Below, piece after piece: positions 16,342 through 24,104 of a DNA stretch of 64,000 nucleotides. Position 1 is the first letter of the stretch. Each line of letters begins with the position of its first letter. The DNA is from Opitutaceae bacterium (GTDB lineage: Bacteria; Verrucomicrobiota; Verrucomicrobiia; Opitutales; Opitutaceae), in NCBI GenBank assembly GCA_016715765.1, contig JADJZJ010000023.1, positions 1 through 64,000 on the forward strand, written 5' to 3'. The notes beneath the pieces were generated by a model, which did not search any database, was not told where the DNA came from, and worked only from the letters and a program-made list of their open reading frames with translations. The translations under genes were made by a program, and so were the position numbers.

Positions 16342-17607
16342 TCACCCTGCCAGCGGCAAGGCCGTCTCGGCCTCGATTGCGAGGAGGCGGTTGTATTTCG
16401 CCAACCGCTCGGACTGCGTGATCGATCCCACCTTGATGAAATCCGCGCCCCACCCCACGGCGAGGTCGGCCAGCCAGTCGTCCTCAGTCTCGCCGCTGCG
16501 CGCGCTCACCACGACCTTCCAGCCGGCTTCGCGGGCCAGGGCGGCGGCCTGCGCGGCACCCGTCAGCGTGCCGACCTGGTTGACCTTGAGCAGCAGCGCA
16601 TTGGCCGCCCCCGCGGCGATGGCCCGGCGGATGCGCTCGGGTTGGGTGCAGAGAAAATCGTCACCCAACGTGAGGCTGTGTCCGGCGAGTCGCGTCCGCA
16701 GCGCCGGCCAGTTCGCCCAATCCTCCTCGGCCAGGCCGTCCTCCACGCTCACCAGCGGGTAGCGCCGCACCCAATCCGCGATTTGGTCGATCATCCCCGC
16801 GGAAGTCAGGGGCTTCCCGCCCAGGTGATAAAGACCGTCCCGTTGGAAATGCGACGACGCCACGTCCACCGCCAGCGCCATGCCGGTGCCCACCTTGTAA
16901 CCGGCAGCGGCGATCGCCTCCACGGCATCCGCGAGCATCGCCTCCGCATTCGGAAAATCCGGGGCCAGGCCGCCCTCGTCGGCGCGCAGCAGACGCTGGC
17001 CGTATTTCCTGAGGATCAGATCGGCGGCGCATTGATAAACCGCGACCACGGCCGCCAGGCCCTCGTCGGTGTTTTGCACCGCCACGGGCGCGAGCAGCAC
17101 ATCCTGCAACGCGGCCTGCTCGCCGGCATGCTTGCCGCCGCTGAACAGGTTCACGGTGAGCCGGGGCAGCGTGCGCAGCGGCAGCCCGGCGAGATCGGCA
17201 AAATGCCGGTAGAGCGGCACCCCGCGCTGCGCCGCGACGGCGCGGGCGAAGGCAAGCGAGGCCGCGAGCACGGCGTTGGCGCCAAGCCGGCCGAGGTTCG
17301 GCGTGCCATCGAGCAGTTGCAGCACGCCATCAAACTCGGCCTGCGTCGCAAACGTCCGGCCACGCACTCCGTCGTGCAGTACGGTGTTCACATTGGCCAC
17401 CGCGCGGCGGCAGCCCAGGCCCCGGTAGCGTGACGGCTCGCCGTCGCGCAACTCGCAGGCTTCCGCCCGGCCCGTGGAGGCGCCGGAAGGCACGGAGGCC
17501 GCGCCCCTCGCGCCGGAGGCGAGCCGGCATTCAGCCCAGACCGTCGGCCGGCCGCGGCTGTCGAGGATTTCGCGGGCGTGGAGGCGGTCGATGGCAAAGG
17601 TATTCAT
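16342..17607 (-). CDS. Enolase-like protein with altered active-site residues
   Basis: A 421-residue enolase-fold protein from the ATG at 17607. Family features seen: 'REILDSRGRPTV' start, 'SVPSGASTG' loop (39-46), H160 (equivalent of yeast H159), E211 in DEGG, metal ligands D248, E289 and D316/D317, catalytic base K341, and K392. Two key positions differ: D169 stands where yeast has E168, and A369 stands where yeast has H373 ('VVSARSGETED' in place of VSHRSGETED). Length is close to normal enolase (about 430). It overlaps the upstream kinase stop by 4 bp (ATGA). It may be a degenerate enolase or a paralogue acting on another phosphorylated acid; the window cannot show whether a canonical eno exists elsewhere. 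Confidence 0.85.
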   Translation of the reverse strand: MNTFAIDRLHAREILDSRGRPTVWAECRLASGARGAASVPSGASTGRAEACELRDGEPSRYRGLGCRRAVANVNTVLHDGVRGRTFATQAEFDGVLQLLDGTPNLGRLGANAVLAASLAFARAVAAQRGVPLYRHFADLAGLPLRTLPRLTVNLFSGGKHAGEQAALQDVLLAPVAVQNTDEGLAAVVAVYQCAADLILRKYGQRLLRADEGGLAPDFPNAEAMLADAVEAIAAAGYKVGTGMALAVDVASSHFQRDGLYHLGGKPLTSAGMIDQIADWVRRYPLVSVEDGLAEEDWANWPALRTRLAGHSLTLGDDFLCTQPERIRRAIAAGAANALLLKVNQVGTLTGAAQAAALAREAGWKVVVSARSGETEDDWLADLAVGWGADFIKVGSITQSERLAKYNRLLAIEAETALPLAG

Positions 17608-18743
17608 GCGGGGGCGCGGGTCATGATTTCGATCAGGGCCTCCACGGCAAGCGGAGGCGAAGCCAATTGCGCGAGCACGGCGGCCCGCTGCGCGGCCTTT
17701 TCGGCCGGGGTCAGGTATTCGAGCGGCGAACGGCCCTCCACCCGCGCGAGCAGACACCCCAGGGCGTGACGCACGGCACGCGGGGCCAGCCCGGGAAAAA
17801 GTCCCCGGGTTTCCGCGCCATACGCGGCCCAGAATTCGTTCGCCGCCTGCGCGAAGGCCGCGCGATGCGCCGGCAGATGCCGGGCCTTGGCGAGCAGGTG
17901 CGTCAGGGCAAAACCCAGGTCAAAGCCGGGATCGCCCCAATGCACGACCTCGTGGTCGAGCAGCACGAGACGGCCGTCGCTCACCAAAATGTTCTTCGGT
18001 GAAAAATCCCCATGCACCAGCGTCTCGCGGTGCGCCAGCGTGTCGGCGATCAGGCGTTGGTAAAAATCGCCCGCCGCCGGCACATTGGCCGCCGCCGTGC
18101 GGTAGTAGGCTTCCAGGCGCAATTGGTCGAAAAACGTGAGGTCGCCGAACTCCGACCGCAGTGCCTCAGCCTGTTCAGATGCCCGCCGGTGAATGGTGCC
18201 GAGCAAACGGCCGAATTGCCGGGCATGGTCCGACTCCGGTCCGTGCGCCAGCAGGCACGTCTTCCAATTCAGGTGCGGCGCGGGCACCGCGGTCATCGCC
18301 AGCACGTGGGCCGCAAAGTCCTCGAACACGAAGTCCACGGTCGCACCGGGCGGGGCCAGCCGGGCGAGCCAGCGCAGTCCGGCCGCCTCGCGGTGGATGC
18401 GCACCGGGTCGCTGAACCAGTCGGCGCGCACGCGCAGCCGTTCCAGCGCCTGCTTCAGGACCCAGGCCCGGCCGTCGGAGAGTTGCACGAGCACCGTGCG
18501 GCACGACACCCCGCCCGCGAGCACCTGGCTCGTGACCTCCGTGCCGGGTTCGATGCGTCCGGTGCGGCGCAGGTAGTCGCGGAGACGGTCCGCGTTCTCG
18601 ATATCGTGGTCAGTGTCGGGATTCTGCGGCGGGGCACGTCGGAGGTCTCCGACCTGCGTCCGGGAGCAGCCACGGCTGAGCGAGTGGGACAGCCACTCAT
18701 CACGAACCGGCACGGACCAAGGTCCGGCCCTACATCGAACCAC
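17604..18743 (-). CDS. APH-fold small-molecule kinase (phosphotransferase)
   Basis: An aminoglycoside/choline/methylthioribose-kinase-like protein. In the 379-residue frame K97 (VLKQ) would bind ATP phosphates. The catalytic loop HGDFSPKN lies at 244-251 with base D246, and the metal-binding DHE at 263-265. Recognisable similarity begins near residue 50 (about 18595). No ATG, GTG or TTG is in frame between there and the GREP-derived GTGs at 18713 and 18743, so the true start is unclear. The stop overlaps the enolase-like start by 4 bp, implying coupled translation and a shared pathway. The substrate is unknown; MTR kinase-like activity is one option. Confidence 0.75.
   Translation of the reverse strand: MVRCRAGPWSVPVRDEWLSHSLSRGCSRTQVGDLRRAPPQNPDTDHDIENADRLRDYLRRTGRIEPGTEVTSQVLAGGVSCRTVLVQLSDGRAWVLKQALERLRVRADWFSDPVRIHREAAGLRWLARLAPPGATVDFVFEDFAAHVLAMTAVPAPHLNWKTCLLAHGPESDHARQFGRLLGTIHRRASEQAEALRSEFGDLTFFDQLRLEAYYRTAAANVPAAGDFYQRLIADTLAHRETLVHGDFSPKNILVSDGRLVLLDHEVVHWGDPGFDLGFALTHLLAKARHLPAHRAAFAQAANEFWAAYGAETRGLFPGLAPRAVRHALGCLLARVEGRSPLEYLTPAEKAAQRAAVLAQLASPPLAVEALIEIMTRAPA
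18713..18734 (-). repeat. GTAG-REP element (GGACCAAGGTCC family)
   Basis: TGTAGGGCCGG followed by ACCTTGGTCCG (minus strand) lies between larA and the kinase and forms the 5' end of the open kinase frame. The following minus-strand DNA also contains the small palindrome GGTCGGAGACCTCCGAC near 18640-18656. Confidence 0.8.
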
Positions 18744-18747
18744 GTGC

Positions 18748-20016
18748 TCATGCGGCGATGTACGGAATGGTCAGCGGTCCCCAAGGCAGCGCGGCGATGC
18801 GGACCCCGGGGCCGATGCGCGCCGCCTCCGCCCGCACGGTCGCGGCGATATCCGGACAGGGTTCAAGCAACGCCGCGCGCACCAGGTCCTCCGACATGGC
18901 GCTGTGCAACAGGACGCGGGCCCGCGACTGGATCAGCGCCTGGATGTGGGCCTGCCATTGCTCGGGCCACTCGAAGCCGGGCGAAGAGATGCGGGCGAGC
19001 AGTTCCGCCGGCGACGCGGCGCTGCGCAAAAGTTTATCGCACGGGCTGCCCAGCGGCATGCCCTCGCGGCATTCGGCGGCGAGGACGATCATGCCGCCCG
19101 GCTTGATGATGACGGCGGCGGCGCTCATGCCCTTGACGCCCTGATAGAGGTTCATGTCGAGCGGATAGCCGCTGTTGGTCGTCACCACGATGTCGTAGGG
19201 TGCATCCACCGGCGACATCGCCGATTTGCGCACGAACTCGCGGCCCTGCCGGTGGGCGGCCGGCAGATCGCCCGCGAACCAGCCGGTGATGTGCTTCTCC
19301 TCGTTGAGGCTGACGTTCAGCAGGAAACTCGGCCCCACCCGCAGGGCGATTTCGAGCATCTCGTCCCAGATGGGATTGCCCTCGTTGATGCCAAAGGTGG
19401 CGCGCGGGCTGCCGATGTTCGCCGCGCCGTGATTGCTGATGATGGTCTTCAGTCCGGCGACGCCCGGCATGAGCGCCTTCGGGCCGCCGCTGAAGCCGGC
19501 AAAGAAATGCGGCTCGATGAAACCCGTGAGGATGCGCACGTCAGCCTCGGCCGCATGGCGGTTGATGAGGGCCGGCGCGCCGGTGCGCGTGGTGCCGAAT
19601 TGGACCATGTCGGCTTCATGCTCGCAGTAGTGGTTCAACACCCGGTAACGCGCGGTGATGGACCGGCCCAACATGACGTCGAGTTCCTCCGGCGTGTTCG
19701 GCCGGTGGGTGCCGGTGGAGTTCAGCAGCACGATCTGTTCATCGCGCACCCCGTGGGCGTGCAGGTAGTCGAGCAGCCACGGCAAAATGCGCGCATTGGG
19801 CATCGCGCGGGTGATGTCCGGAAAGATGATGCAAACCTTCGCCCCGGGCTTCAGCGACTCGCGCAGCGGGGCGCAGCCAATGGGGGCCTCCAGCGCGGCC
19901 AGGAGCGCGGCGCGCTCGTCCGGCAGACCCGGCTGCGGCCGCGGACGCAGCACCGTGGTGTGGTCGGGCAATTCGACCTCAAGATGACCCTGGCCGTAGG
20001 CGAGCGGTACTTTCAT
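18748..20016 (-). CDS. larA: LarA-like nickel-pincer racemase/epimerase
   Basis: A 422-residue protein of the lactate racemase family, which interconverts stereoisomers of 2-hydroxyacids by hydride transfer using the nickel-pincer nucleotide. Residues matching L. plantarum LarA are present: H104 (GTHRP), H170 (EPHFFAG), K180 in 'GGPKALMPG' (cofactor attachment) and H196 (ISNHG, nickel ligand). Cofactor genes larB, larC and larE are not in the window. Context with a GH2 enzyme, a nucleoside-hydrolase-like protein, a kinase and an enolase-like protein suggests a sugar-acid substrate and not simple lactate; LarA homologues are known to vary in substrate. The ATG at 20016 gives a normal N-terminus. 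Confidence 0.88.
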   Translation of the reverse strand: MKVPLAYGQGHLEVELPDHTTVLRPRPQPGLPDERAALLAALEAPIGCAPLRESLKPGAKVCIIFPDITRAMPNARILPWLLDYLHAHGVRDEQIVLLNSTGTHRPNTPEELDVMLGRSITARYRVLNHYCEHEADMVQFGTTRTGAPALINRHAAEADVRILTGFIEPHFFAGFSGGPKALMPGVAGLKTIISNHGAANIGSPRATFGINEGNPIWDEMLEIALRVGPSFLLNVSLNEEKHITGWFAGDLPAAHRQGREFVRKSAMSPVDAPYDIVVTTNSGYPLDMNLYQGVKGMSAAAVIIKPGGMIVLAAECREGMPLGSPCDKLLRSAASPAELLARISSPGFEWPEQWQAHIQALIQSRARVLLHSAMSEDLVRAALLEPCPDIAATVRAEAARIGPGVRIAALPWGPLTIPYIAA

Positions 20017-20141
20017 CGCGACGAATCAACGGCGGGCACGGCAGGAGTTCAAGCGCCGGGATGGTGGCAAAGAGGACATGGGTGACAGGTGGCACTCCGA
20101 AGATCACGCCTTCCTCAACGCATTCCGAGGTGGATGTTTGC

Positions 20142-20216
20142 TGTAGGGCGGGGTCTCCGAACCCCGCCTCGATAACCAAGGACGTTCGAGGCGGGGTTCG
20201 GAGACCCCGCCCTACA
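20142..20216. repeat. REPIN (inverted REP pair, GGCGGGGTCTCCGA family)
   Basis: Two REP copies in inverted orientation form a near-perfect long hairpin: TGTAGGGCGGGGTCTCCG at 20142 and its complement ending CTACA at 20216, with a 15-bp spacer. This is the clearest doublet in the window and lies between larA and the nucleoside-hydrolase-like gene. Confidence 0.92.
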
Positions 20217-20261
20217 ACCCAATCCGCGCCGGCCAGTGAGCGATTCGACCAAACCTCAGAA

Positions 20262-21284
20262 TTACAATTTCTCCAACAGCGTACGCATCGCCCGGGTCAT
20301 GGCCGCGGCGTAGCGCTCGCGATTGCGCACATGGAAAATGTAACGCGCCAGCTGGGATGAGACCGTCGGTTCCCAGCGCACAACGCCGTCGTCGGCACAC
20401 GCCACCTTGATCGGATCAAAGCTAAAGACTGCCCGGTCCCCGGCCTCCGCCAGCGGGACCATGTCACCCTCCACGGTCACGGTGCGGCCGGAGGCATGCA
20501 GGAATCCGGCGGTGCACCACATGTTGCGTGGCATCCCGCCCAGGGTCGCAAGCGCGGCGGCATCGGGCGGATTGCGCAGCGCGGCCAGCCAGTCGGTGCT
20601 GGGCGACCGGGTCAGCATGTAGGCGAAGTAGCCCTGGAGCCGCGGGCTGAGATGCGGCAGGATCTCATGCTGCGCGAAGCGGTAGAAGGTGCCGTACTCC
20701 TCCACCTGCCACCGCGGCGGGGTGAGTTCGAAGCAGGGCATCCAGTACACCGGGCACGGCAGGTCAAAGATGCCCGCATACGCGGCGGGATTGAGATTCA
20801 CGTTGTATTCCAGTTCACCGAGCACCTCCGGCCGGCGGGTGCCCGAGCCGGCGTTGAGATAGACGGCGCGACACTTGGTGCGGAACAGTTCCGGGGCGGC
20901 GGCCCCGGCGAGGGCGATGTCGCGGCACGAGCCCACGATGGTGATGATCACCGGCAACGGCGCCTCGGCGAGGGTGCGCAAAACAAATTCCACACCGCGG
21001 CGGTCGGCCGCCGGCAGACCGGCCGGACCTTCGCCGCGGGTTCGGACCGCCACGGATGAGCCGACCGCGGACGGCACGCTCAGGCCCGTGATGTGATTCA
21101 GCTGGGCAATGGCCATGACGTCCGGCGTCACATCCAGGATGGCCGGCGGATGGTCAATCAATACACCCCGCAGGTCGTAATCCCCCGCCATGGCCAGGGC
21201 ATACACGCAGGCCAGGTCCCAATGATCGTCCGGGTCGCCGTGCGGATGAAACAAATCCGTTTGGTGCAGGAAAGGAATGCTCAT
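20262..21284 (-). CDS. Nucleoside-hydrolase-like protein
   Basis: A 340-residue protein from the ATG at 21284. The N-terminal 'DLFHPHGDPDDHWDLACVYAL' segment resembles the DTDPGxDD calcium-binding signature of inosine-uridine nucleoside hydrolases, with the first Asp pair modified. A 'PVIITIVGSCRDIALA' strand and helix match the central sheet of that fold. Such enzymes cleave N-ribosides; the divergent metal site means another glycosidic substrate is possible. It lies between the REPIN and the GH2 gene and is probably part of the same catabolic block. The 81-bp in-frame extension upstream is rejected because the motif starts directly after the chosen Met. Confidence 0.65.
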   Translation of the reverse strand: MSIPFLHQTDLFHPHGDPDDHWDLACVYALAMAGDYDLRGVLIDHPPAILDVTPDVMAIAQLNHITGLSVPSAVGSSVAVRTRGEGPAGLPAADRRGVEFVLRTLAEAPLPVIITIVGSCRDIALAGAAAPELFRTKCRAVYLNAGSGTRRPEVLGELEYNVNLNPAAYAGIFDLPCPVYWMPCFELTPPRWQVEEYGTFYRFAQHEILPHLSPRLQGYFAYMLTRSPSTDWLAALRNPPDAAALATLGGMPRNMWCTAGFLHASGRTVTVEGDMVPLAEAGDRAVFSFDPIKVACADDGVVRWEPTVSSQLARYIFHVRNRERYAAAMTRAMRTLLEKL

Positions 21285-21383
21285 GCCAGTATAAAACCAA
21301 AAGCCGCCCGAAAGGCCAGACCCCAAGAATCGAATGGAATGCCGATCTTCGCTGATCTCCGCCAATCCAATACCTCAACCTTT

Positions 21384-21467
21384 TAACCGCAAAGAACGCA
21401 GGGAACGCAAAGTTTCAGAACCGACCTTTGGTCAGGAACTTTGCGTTCCTGCGTTCTTTGCGGTTAA
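21384..21467. repeat. Inverted repeat, TTAACCGCAAAGAACGC class
   Basis: Arms AACCGCAAAGAACGCAG.GAACGCAAAG at about 21384-21412 and its complement at about 21438-21467 form a long hairpin between the GH2 gene and the nucleoside-hydrolase-like gene. Confidence 0.85.
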
Positions 21468-21510
21468 CTTGCTTTGGATTGTTATCCGCGAATATCAGCG
21501 TTCCACTCAT

Positions 21511-23466
21511 TCACCGCTTTATCCGCCCGTACGCCGCCTGCACCGCCGCCAGCGCGGGTTTCACGTGGAAGGGATAGGCGATGTACGCCGGGGAAATCTG
21601 CGGCCAGCAGTCGGACAGGCTCCAGAGGAAGATGCCCCAGCACTGCGGCTGGCCGCCGTAGAAATCGATCCAGAACTCCGACGCCTCGCTGTGCAGCTGC
21701 TGGCTCTTCGCGATGAGGTCGTCGAGGTCCCGGGGTTCCTCCCAGCCGCGGGCCTTGATGCTTTGCCAGATGGTCTGCAGCAGCCCGCGCCGGTCGAGCC
21801 GGGTGCAGTCCGAGCCGTGCGTGAGGTACTCCTCGTTCCAGATGGGCCAGCGGCGATCGGGACTGGTGAAACGCTCGATGATCTCGCGACCCGGCATGCC
21901 CATGTGCCCGATCTCCGTCACCATGCGTGGAGATTGCTTTACGTAGAAATCGGCTTTGTACGAAAGCCCATGGCCCCAGATGTGACAGTCGCCCTCCAAC
22001 GGCGAATTCTGATCATAAGTGACCGGCGACCACGGCGAGGTGGGCACGTACGGCGTGTGCGGCGCGTGGGTCCGGACCGCATCGCGGAGTATCTCCTTGC
22101 TGAGCCGGTTGTGCCGGTAGGCGGGCTGGTTGAAGCTCATGTCGGCCAGCACGTCGTTCTCGTTGTCGCCAAACCAGGCGACGACGCAGGCAAAATGTCG
22201 CAGCCGCCGCACCTGGAACTCCGCCTCCCGGCGGGCCTCGTCGAGAAACGCGGCGTCCTGCGGGTAGCAGCCGCAGGCAAACATGAAGTCATGCGTGACC
22301 AAGATGCCGAGTTCGTCACAGCGGGCGTAGAAGGCATCGTGCTCGTAGATGCCGCCACCCCAGACGCGCAGGGCGTTGATGTTCGCGGTCTTCGTGGCAT
22401 CCAATAATTCGCGGTAACGGGCCTCGTTGACCCGCGCGAAAATGGCGTCAACCGGCGTCCAGTTCATGCCCTTGAGAAAGATCTTCTTTCCGTTGATCGC
22501 GAAAATGAACGAGATGCCGCCGTCCGCCTCCGGTTCCTGGATGAATTGCACGGTGCGGATGCCGAAGCGACCGGTGCGCCGGTCGAGTTCGCGTCCGTCC
22601 CGCTGCAGCGTGGCGCTCCAATCGTACAGCGGCTGCGCCCCGTGATTGAACGGCCACCAGAGTTCTGCCTGCGGCACGACGAACCGCTCGCTGTGCCGGG
22701 CGCCGGCAGGGTCGCTGGCCAGGGTCAACGTGCGCTTTTGGCCGGCGACCGTGAGTTCCACCGTGACCGGACCCGGCATACCGTGGTTTTGGCGCAGTTC
22801 AACGAGCGCCTCGATTTCGGCCGAGCCGTCGGCGCGCAACGCCACCGTGCGGACATGGACGTCGTCGATTTCCACCTCGTCCACGAGCAGCCATGAAACC
22901 GGCTTCCAGATGCCGATGGTGACGAGCCGCGGGGTGATGTTCCAACCGTAGCAGCACTGGGCCTTGCGCACCTGCAGGCGCAGGGGAGAACCGTAGCCGC
23001 GCACCTCCGGCGAGGGCACGCGACCGGGTGGATTCACCGGCGGGCCGAGGCAGACCTCGAGGCTGTTCGCCCCGGGCTGCACGTGATCGGTCACGTCGAG
23101 CCGCAGCGGCGTGAACATGTTCTGGTGCCGGCCGACTTCCTTGCCGTTGAGGAAAATCGTCGCGAACACGTCCAGGCCCTCGAACAGCAGATGCAGGCGC
23201 TGGCCGGGTCCGCGCACCGGCGGAGTGACTTCCGTGCGATACCACCAATCCCACTCCTCCATCCAGCGGATGTGGTCGTGGTTGGTGCCGAAGAAGGGAT
23301 CGGCAATCAGTCCGGCCCGCTCGTAGTCGAGGTGCACATCGCCCGGGACCGCGGCCGCCACCCAGCGATCGGCCAGCGGCAGCGCCGAGCAGGCCTGCGT
23401 CGGCCCGAGCCACGGCTCGGCATGCATCACCTTCCAGTCACTCACCAGCGGCAGGGATACTTTCAT
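21511..23466 (-). CDS. GH2 beta-mannosidase-like glycosidase
   Basis: A 651-residue cytoplasmic glycosidase (no signal peptide) from the ATG at 23466. The N-terminal GH2 sugar-binding jelly roll (about 10-180) is followed by an Ig-like domain and a TIM barrel. 'KGMNWTPVDAIF' and 'NALRVWGGGIYE' are typical beta-mannosidase segments. The acid/base Glu is in 'WFGDNEND' (usually WSGNNEN) and the nucleophile is probably in 'MVTEIGHMG'. At about 650 residues it is shorter than classical beta-mannosidases (about 850), lacking C-terminal domains. It probably releases mannose or a related sugar from imported glycans, feeding the downstream block. Confidence 0.85.
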   Translation of the reverse strand: MKVSLPLVSDWKVMHAEPWLGPTQACSALPLADRWVAAAVPGDVHLDYERAGLIADPFFGTNHDHIRWMEEWDWWYRTEVTPPVRGPGQRLHLLFEGLDVFATIFLNGKEVGRHQNMFTPLRLDVTDHVQPGANSLEVCLGPPVNPPGRVPSPEVRGYGSPLRLQVRKAQCCYGWNITPRLVTIGIWKPVSWLLVDEVEIDDVHVRTVALRADGSAEIEALVELRQNHGMPGPVTVELTVAGQKRTLTLASDPAGARHSERFVVPQAELWWPFNHGAQPLYDWSATLQRDGRELDRRTGRFGIRTVQFIQEPEADGGISFIFAINGKKIFLKGMNWTPVDAIFARVNEARYRELLDATKTANINALRVWGGGIYEHDAFYARCDELGILVTHDFMFACGCYPQDAAFLDEARREAEFQVRRLRHFACVVAWFGDNENDVLADMSFNQPAYRHNRLSKEILRDAVRTHAPHTPYVPTSPWSPVTYDQNSPLEGDCHIWGHGLSYKADFYVKQSPRMVTEIGHMGMPGREIIERFTSPDRRWPIWNEEYLTHGSDCTRLDRRGLLQTIWQSIKARGWEEPRDLDDLIAKSQQLHSEASEFWIDFYGGQPQCWGIFLWSLSDCWPQISPAYIAYPFHVKPALAAVQAAYGRIKR

Positions 23467-23607
23467 GGGGATGCCTGAAGCCGCGGCCAACCCGCACCGA
23501 GGTCAAATCCAAACTGGTGCGAAGCAAACTTAACCCGAAGCCGCACCGACCAACCGCCCAACCGAGGCCCTCACTCACCGCGAAAATCCACCCAATGCCC
23601 CAAGGCG

Positions 23608-23632
23608 CTTTGTCACGTAATACGTGACAAAG
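23608..23632. repeat. 25-bp perfect palindrome, CTTTGTCACGTA arm, copy 1
   Basis: A 12-bp arm CTTTGTCACGTA, one central A, and the exact reverse complement. It lies in the 638-bp gap 23467-24104, which otherwise has no gene. An identical 25-mer lies at 44834-44858. Confidence 0.95.
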
Positions 23633-23692
23633 CCAAAATCGCTGTGCCCAGCCCGAAGCCCATCTCCACCACGAGAGCCCATGCTTGTCCTA

Positions 23693-23830
23693 AGCCGGAA
23701 CGATGCAGTCGGCGCTGAACTGCCTCGATGGTCACGAAACCGAACCGTTTCCCGGTAGGCCGCCAGCTTGCTGGCGCTTTCAGAGCGGGAGCAAGCTCCC
23801 GGCCTGCCCGCCGACTGCATCGTTCCGGCT
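23693..23830. repeat. Small element bounded by 20-bp inverted repeats
   Basis: AGCCGGAACGATGCAGTCGG at 23693-23712 is exactly complementary to 23811-23830. The 98-bp interior contains a GTAG-REP doublet (23755-23809) with hairpins CGCCAGCTTGCTGGCG and GGGAGCAAGCTCCC. No coding sequence. Palindromes of the CTTTGTCACGTA family flank it on both sides. It could be a MITE-like or nested REP structure. Confidence 0.7.
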
Positions 23831-23860
23831 GAGGATTCAGGTGCAGACAGGCCAAACTCG

Positions 23861-23881
23861 TTGTCACGTATTACGTGACAA
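23861..23881. repeat. TTGTCACGTA palindrome, copy 2
   Basis: Perfect 21-bp palindrome: arm TTGTCACGTA, central T, then its complement. It is 30 bp downstream of the 20-bp inverted-repeat element. Confidence 0.95.
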
Positions 23882-23972
23882 CAGATCGGAGCGCAGTTCG
23901 CGATGAGACATGGCCCTGAGAGGAGCGTTCATGGGTGTCTAGAGATCCCTGAAGGTCGACGGACGCATGCCA

Positions 23973-23993
23973 TTGTCACGTATTACGTGACAA
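23973..23993. repeat. TTGTCACGTA palindrome, copy 3
   Basis: Perfect 21-bp palindrome identical in arms to copy 2, 91 bp further along, 111 bp beyond the stop of gltD. Confidence 0.95.
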
Positions 23994-24104
23994 AGCACAC
24001 GCGGCTTGCGGGGCAAATTTCCACTCGCTCACGCTCGTTGTTGCCCAACGGTTGCCAATAGCCAATAAGCCATGGGCGATAACCAATAACCCATTCCCGG
24101 GTCG

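Noticed and set aside
23467..24104. Short open frames (up to about 84 codons) in the gap beside gltD
   Set aside because: They consist of palindrome and REP sequence in several frames and lack ribosome-binding sites.
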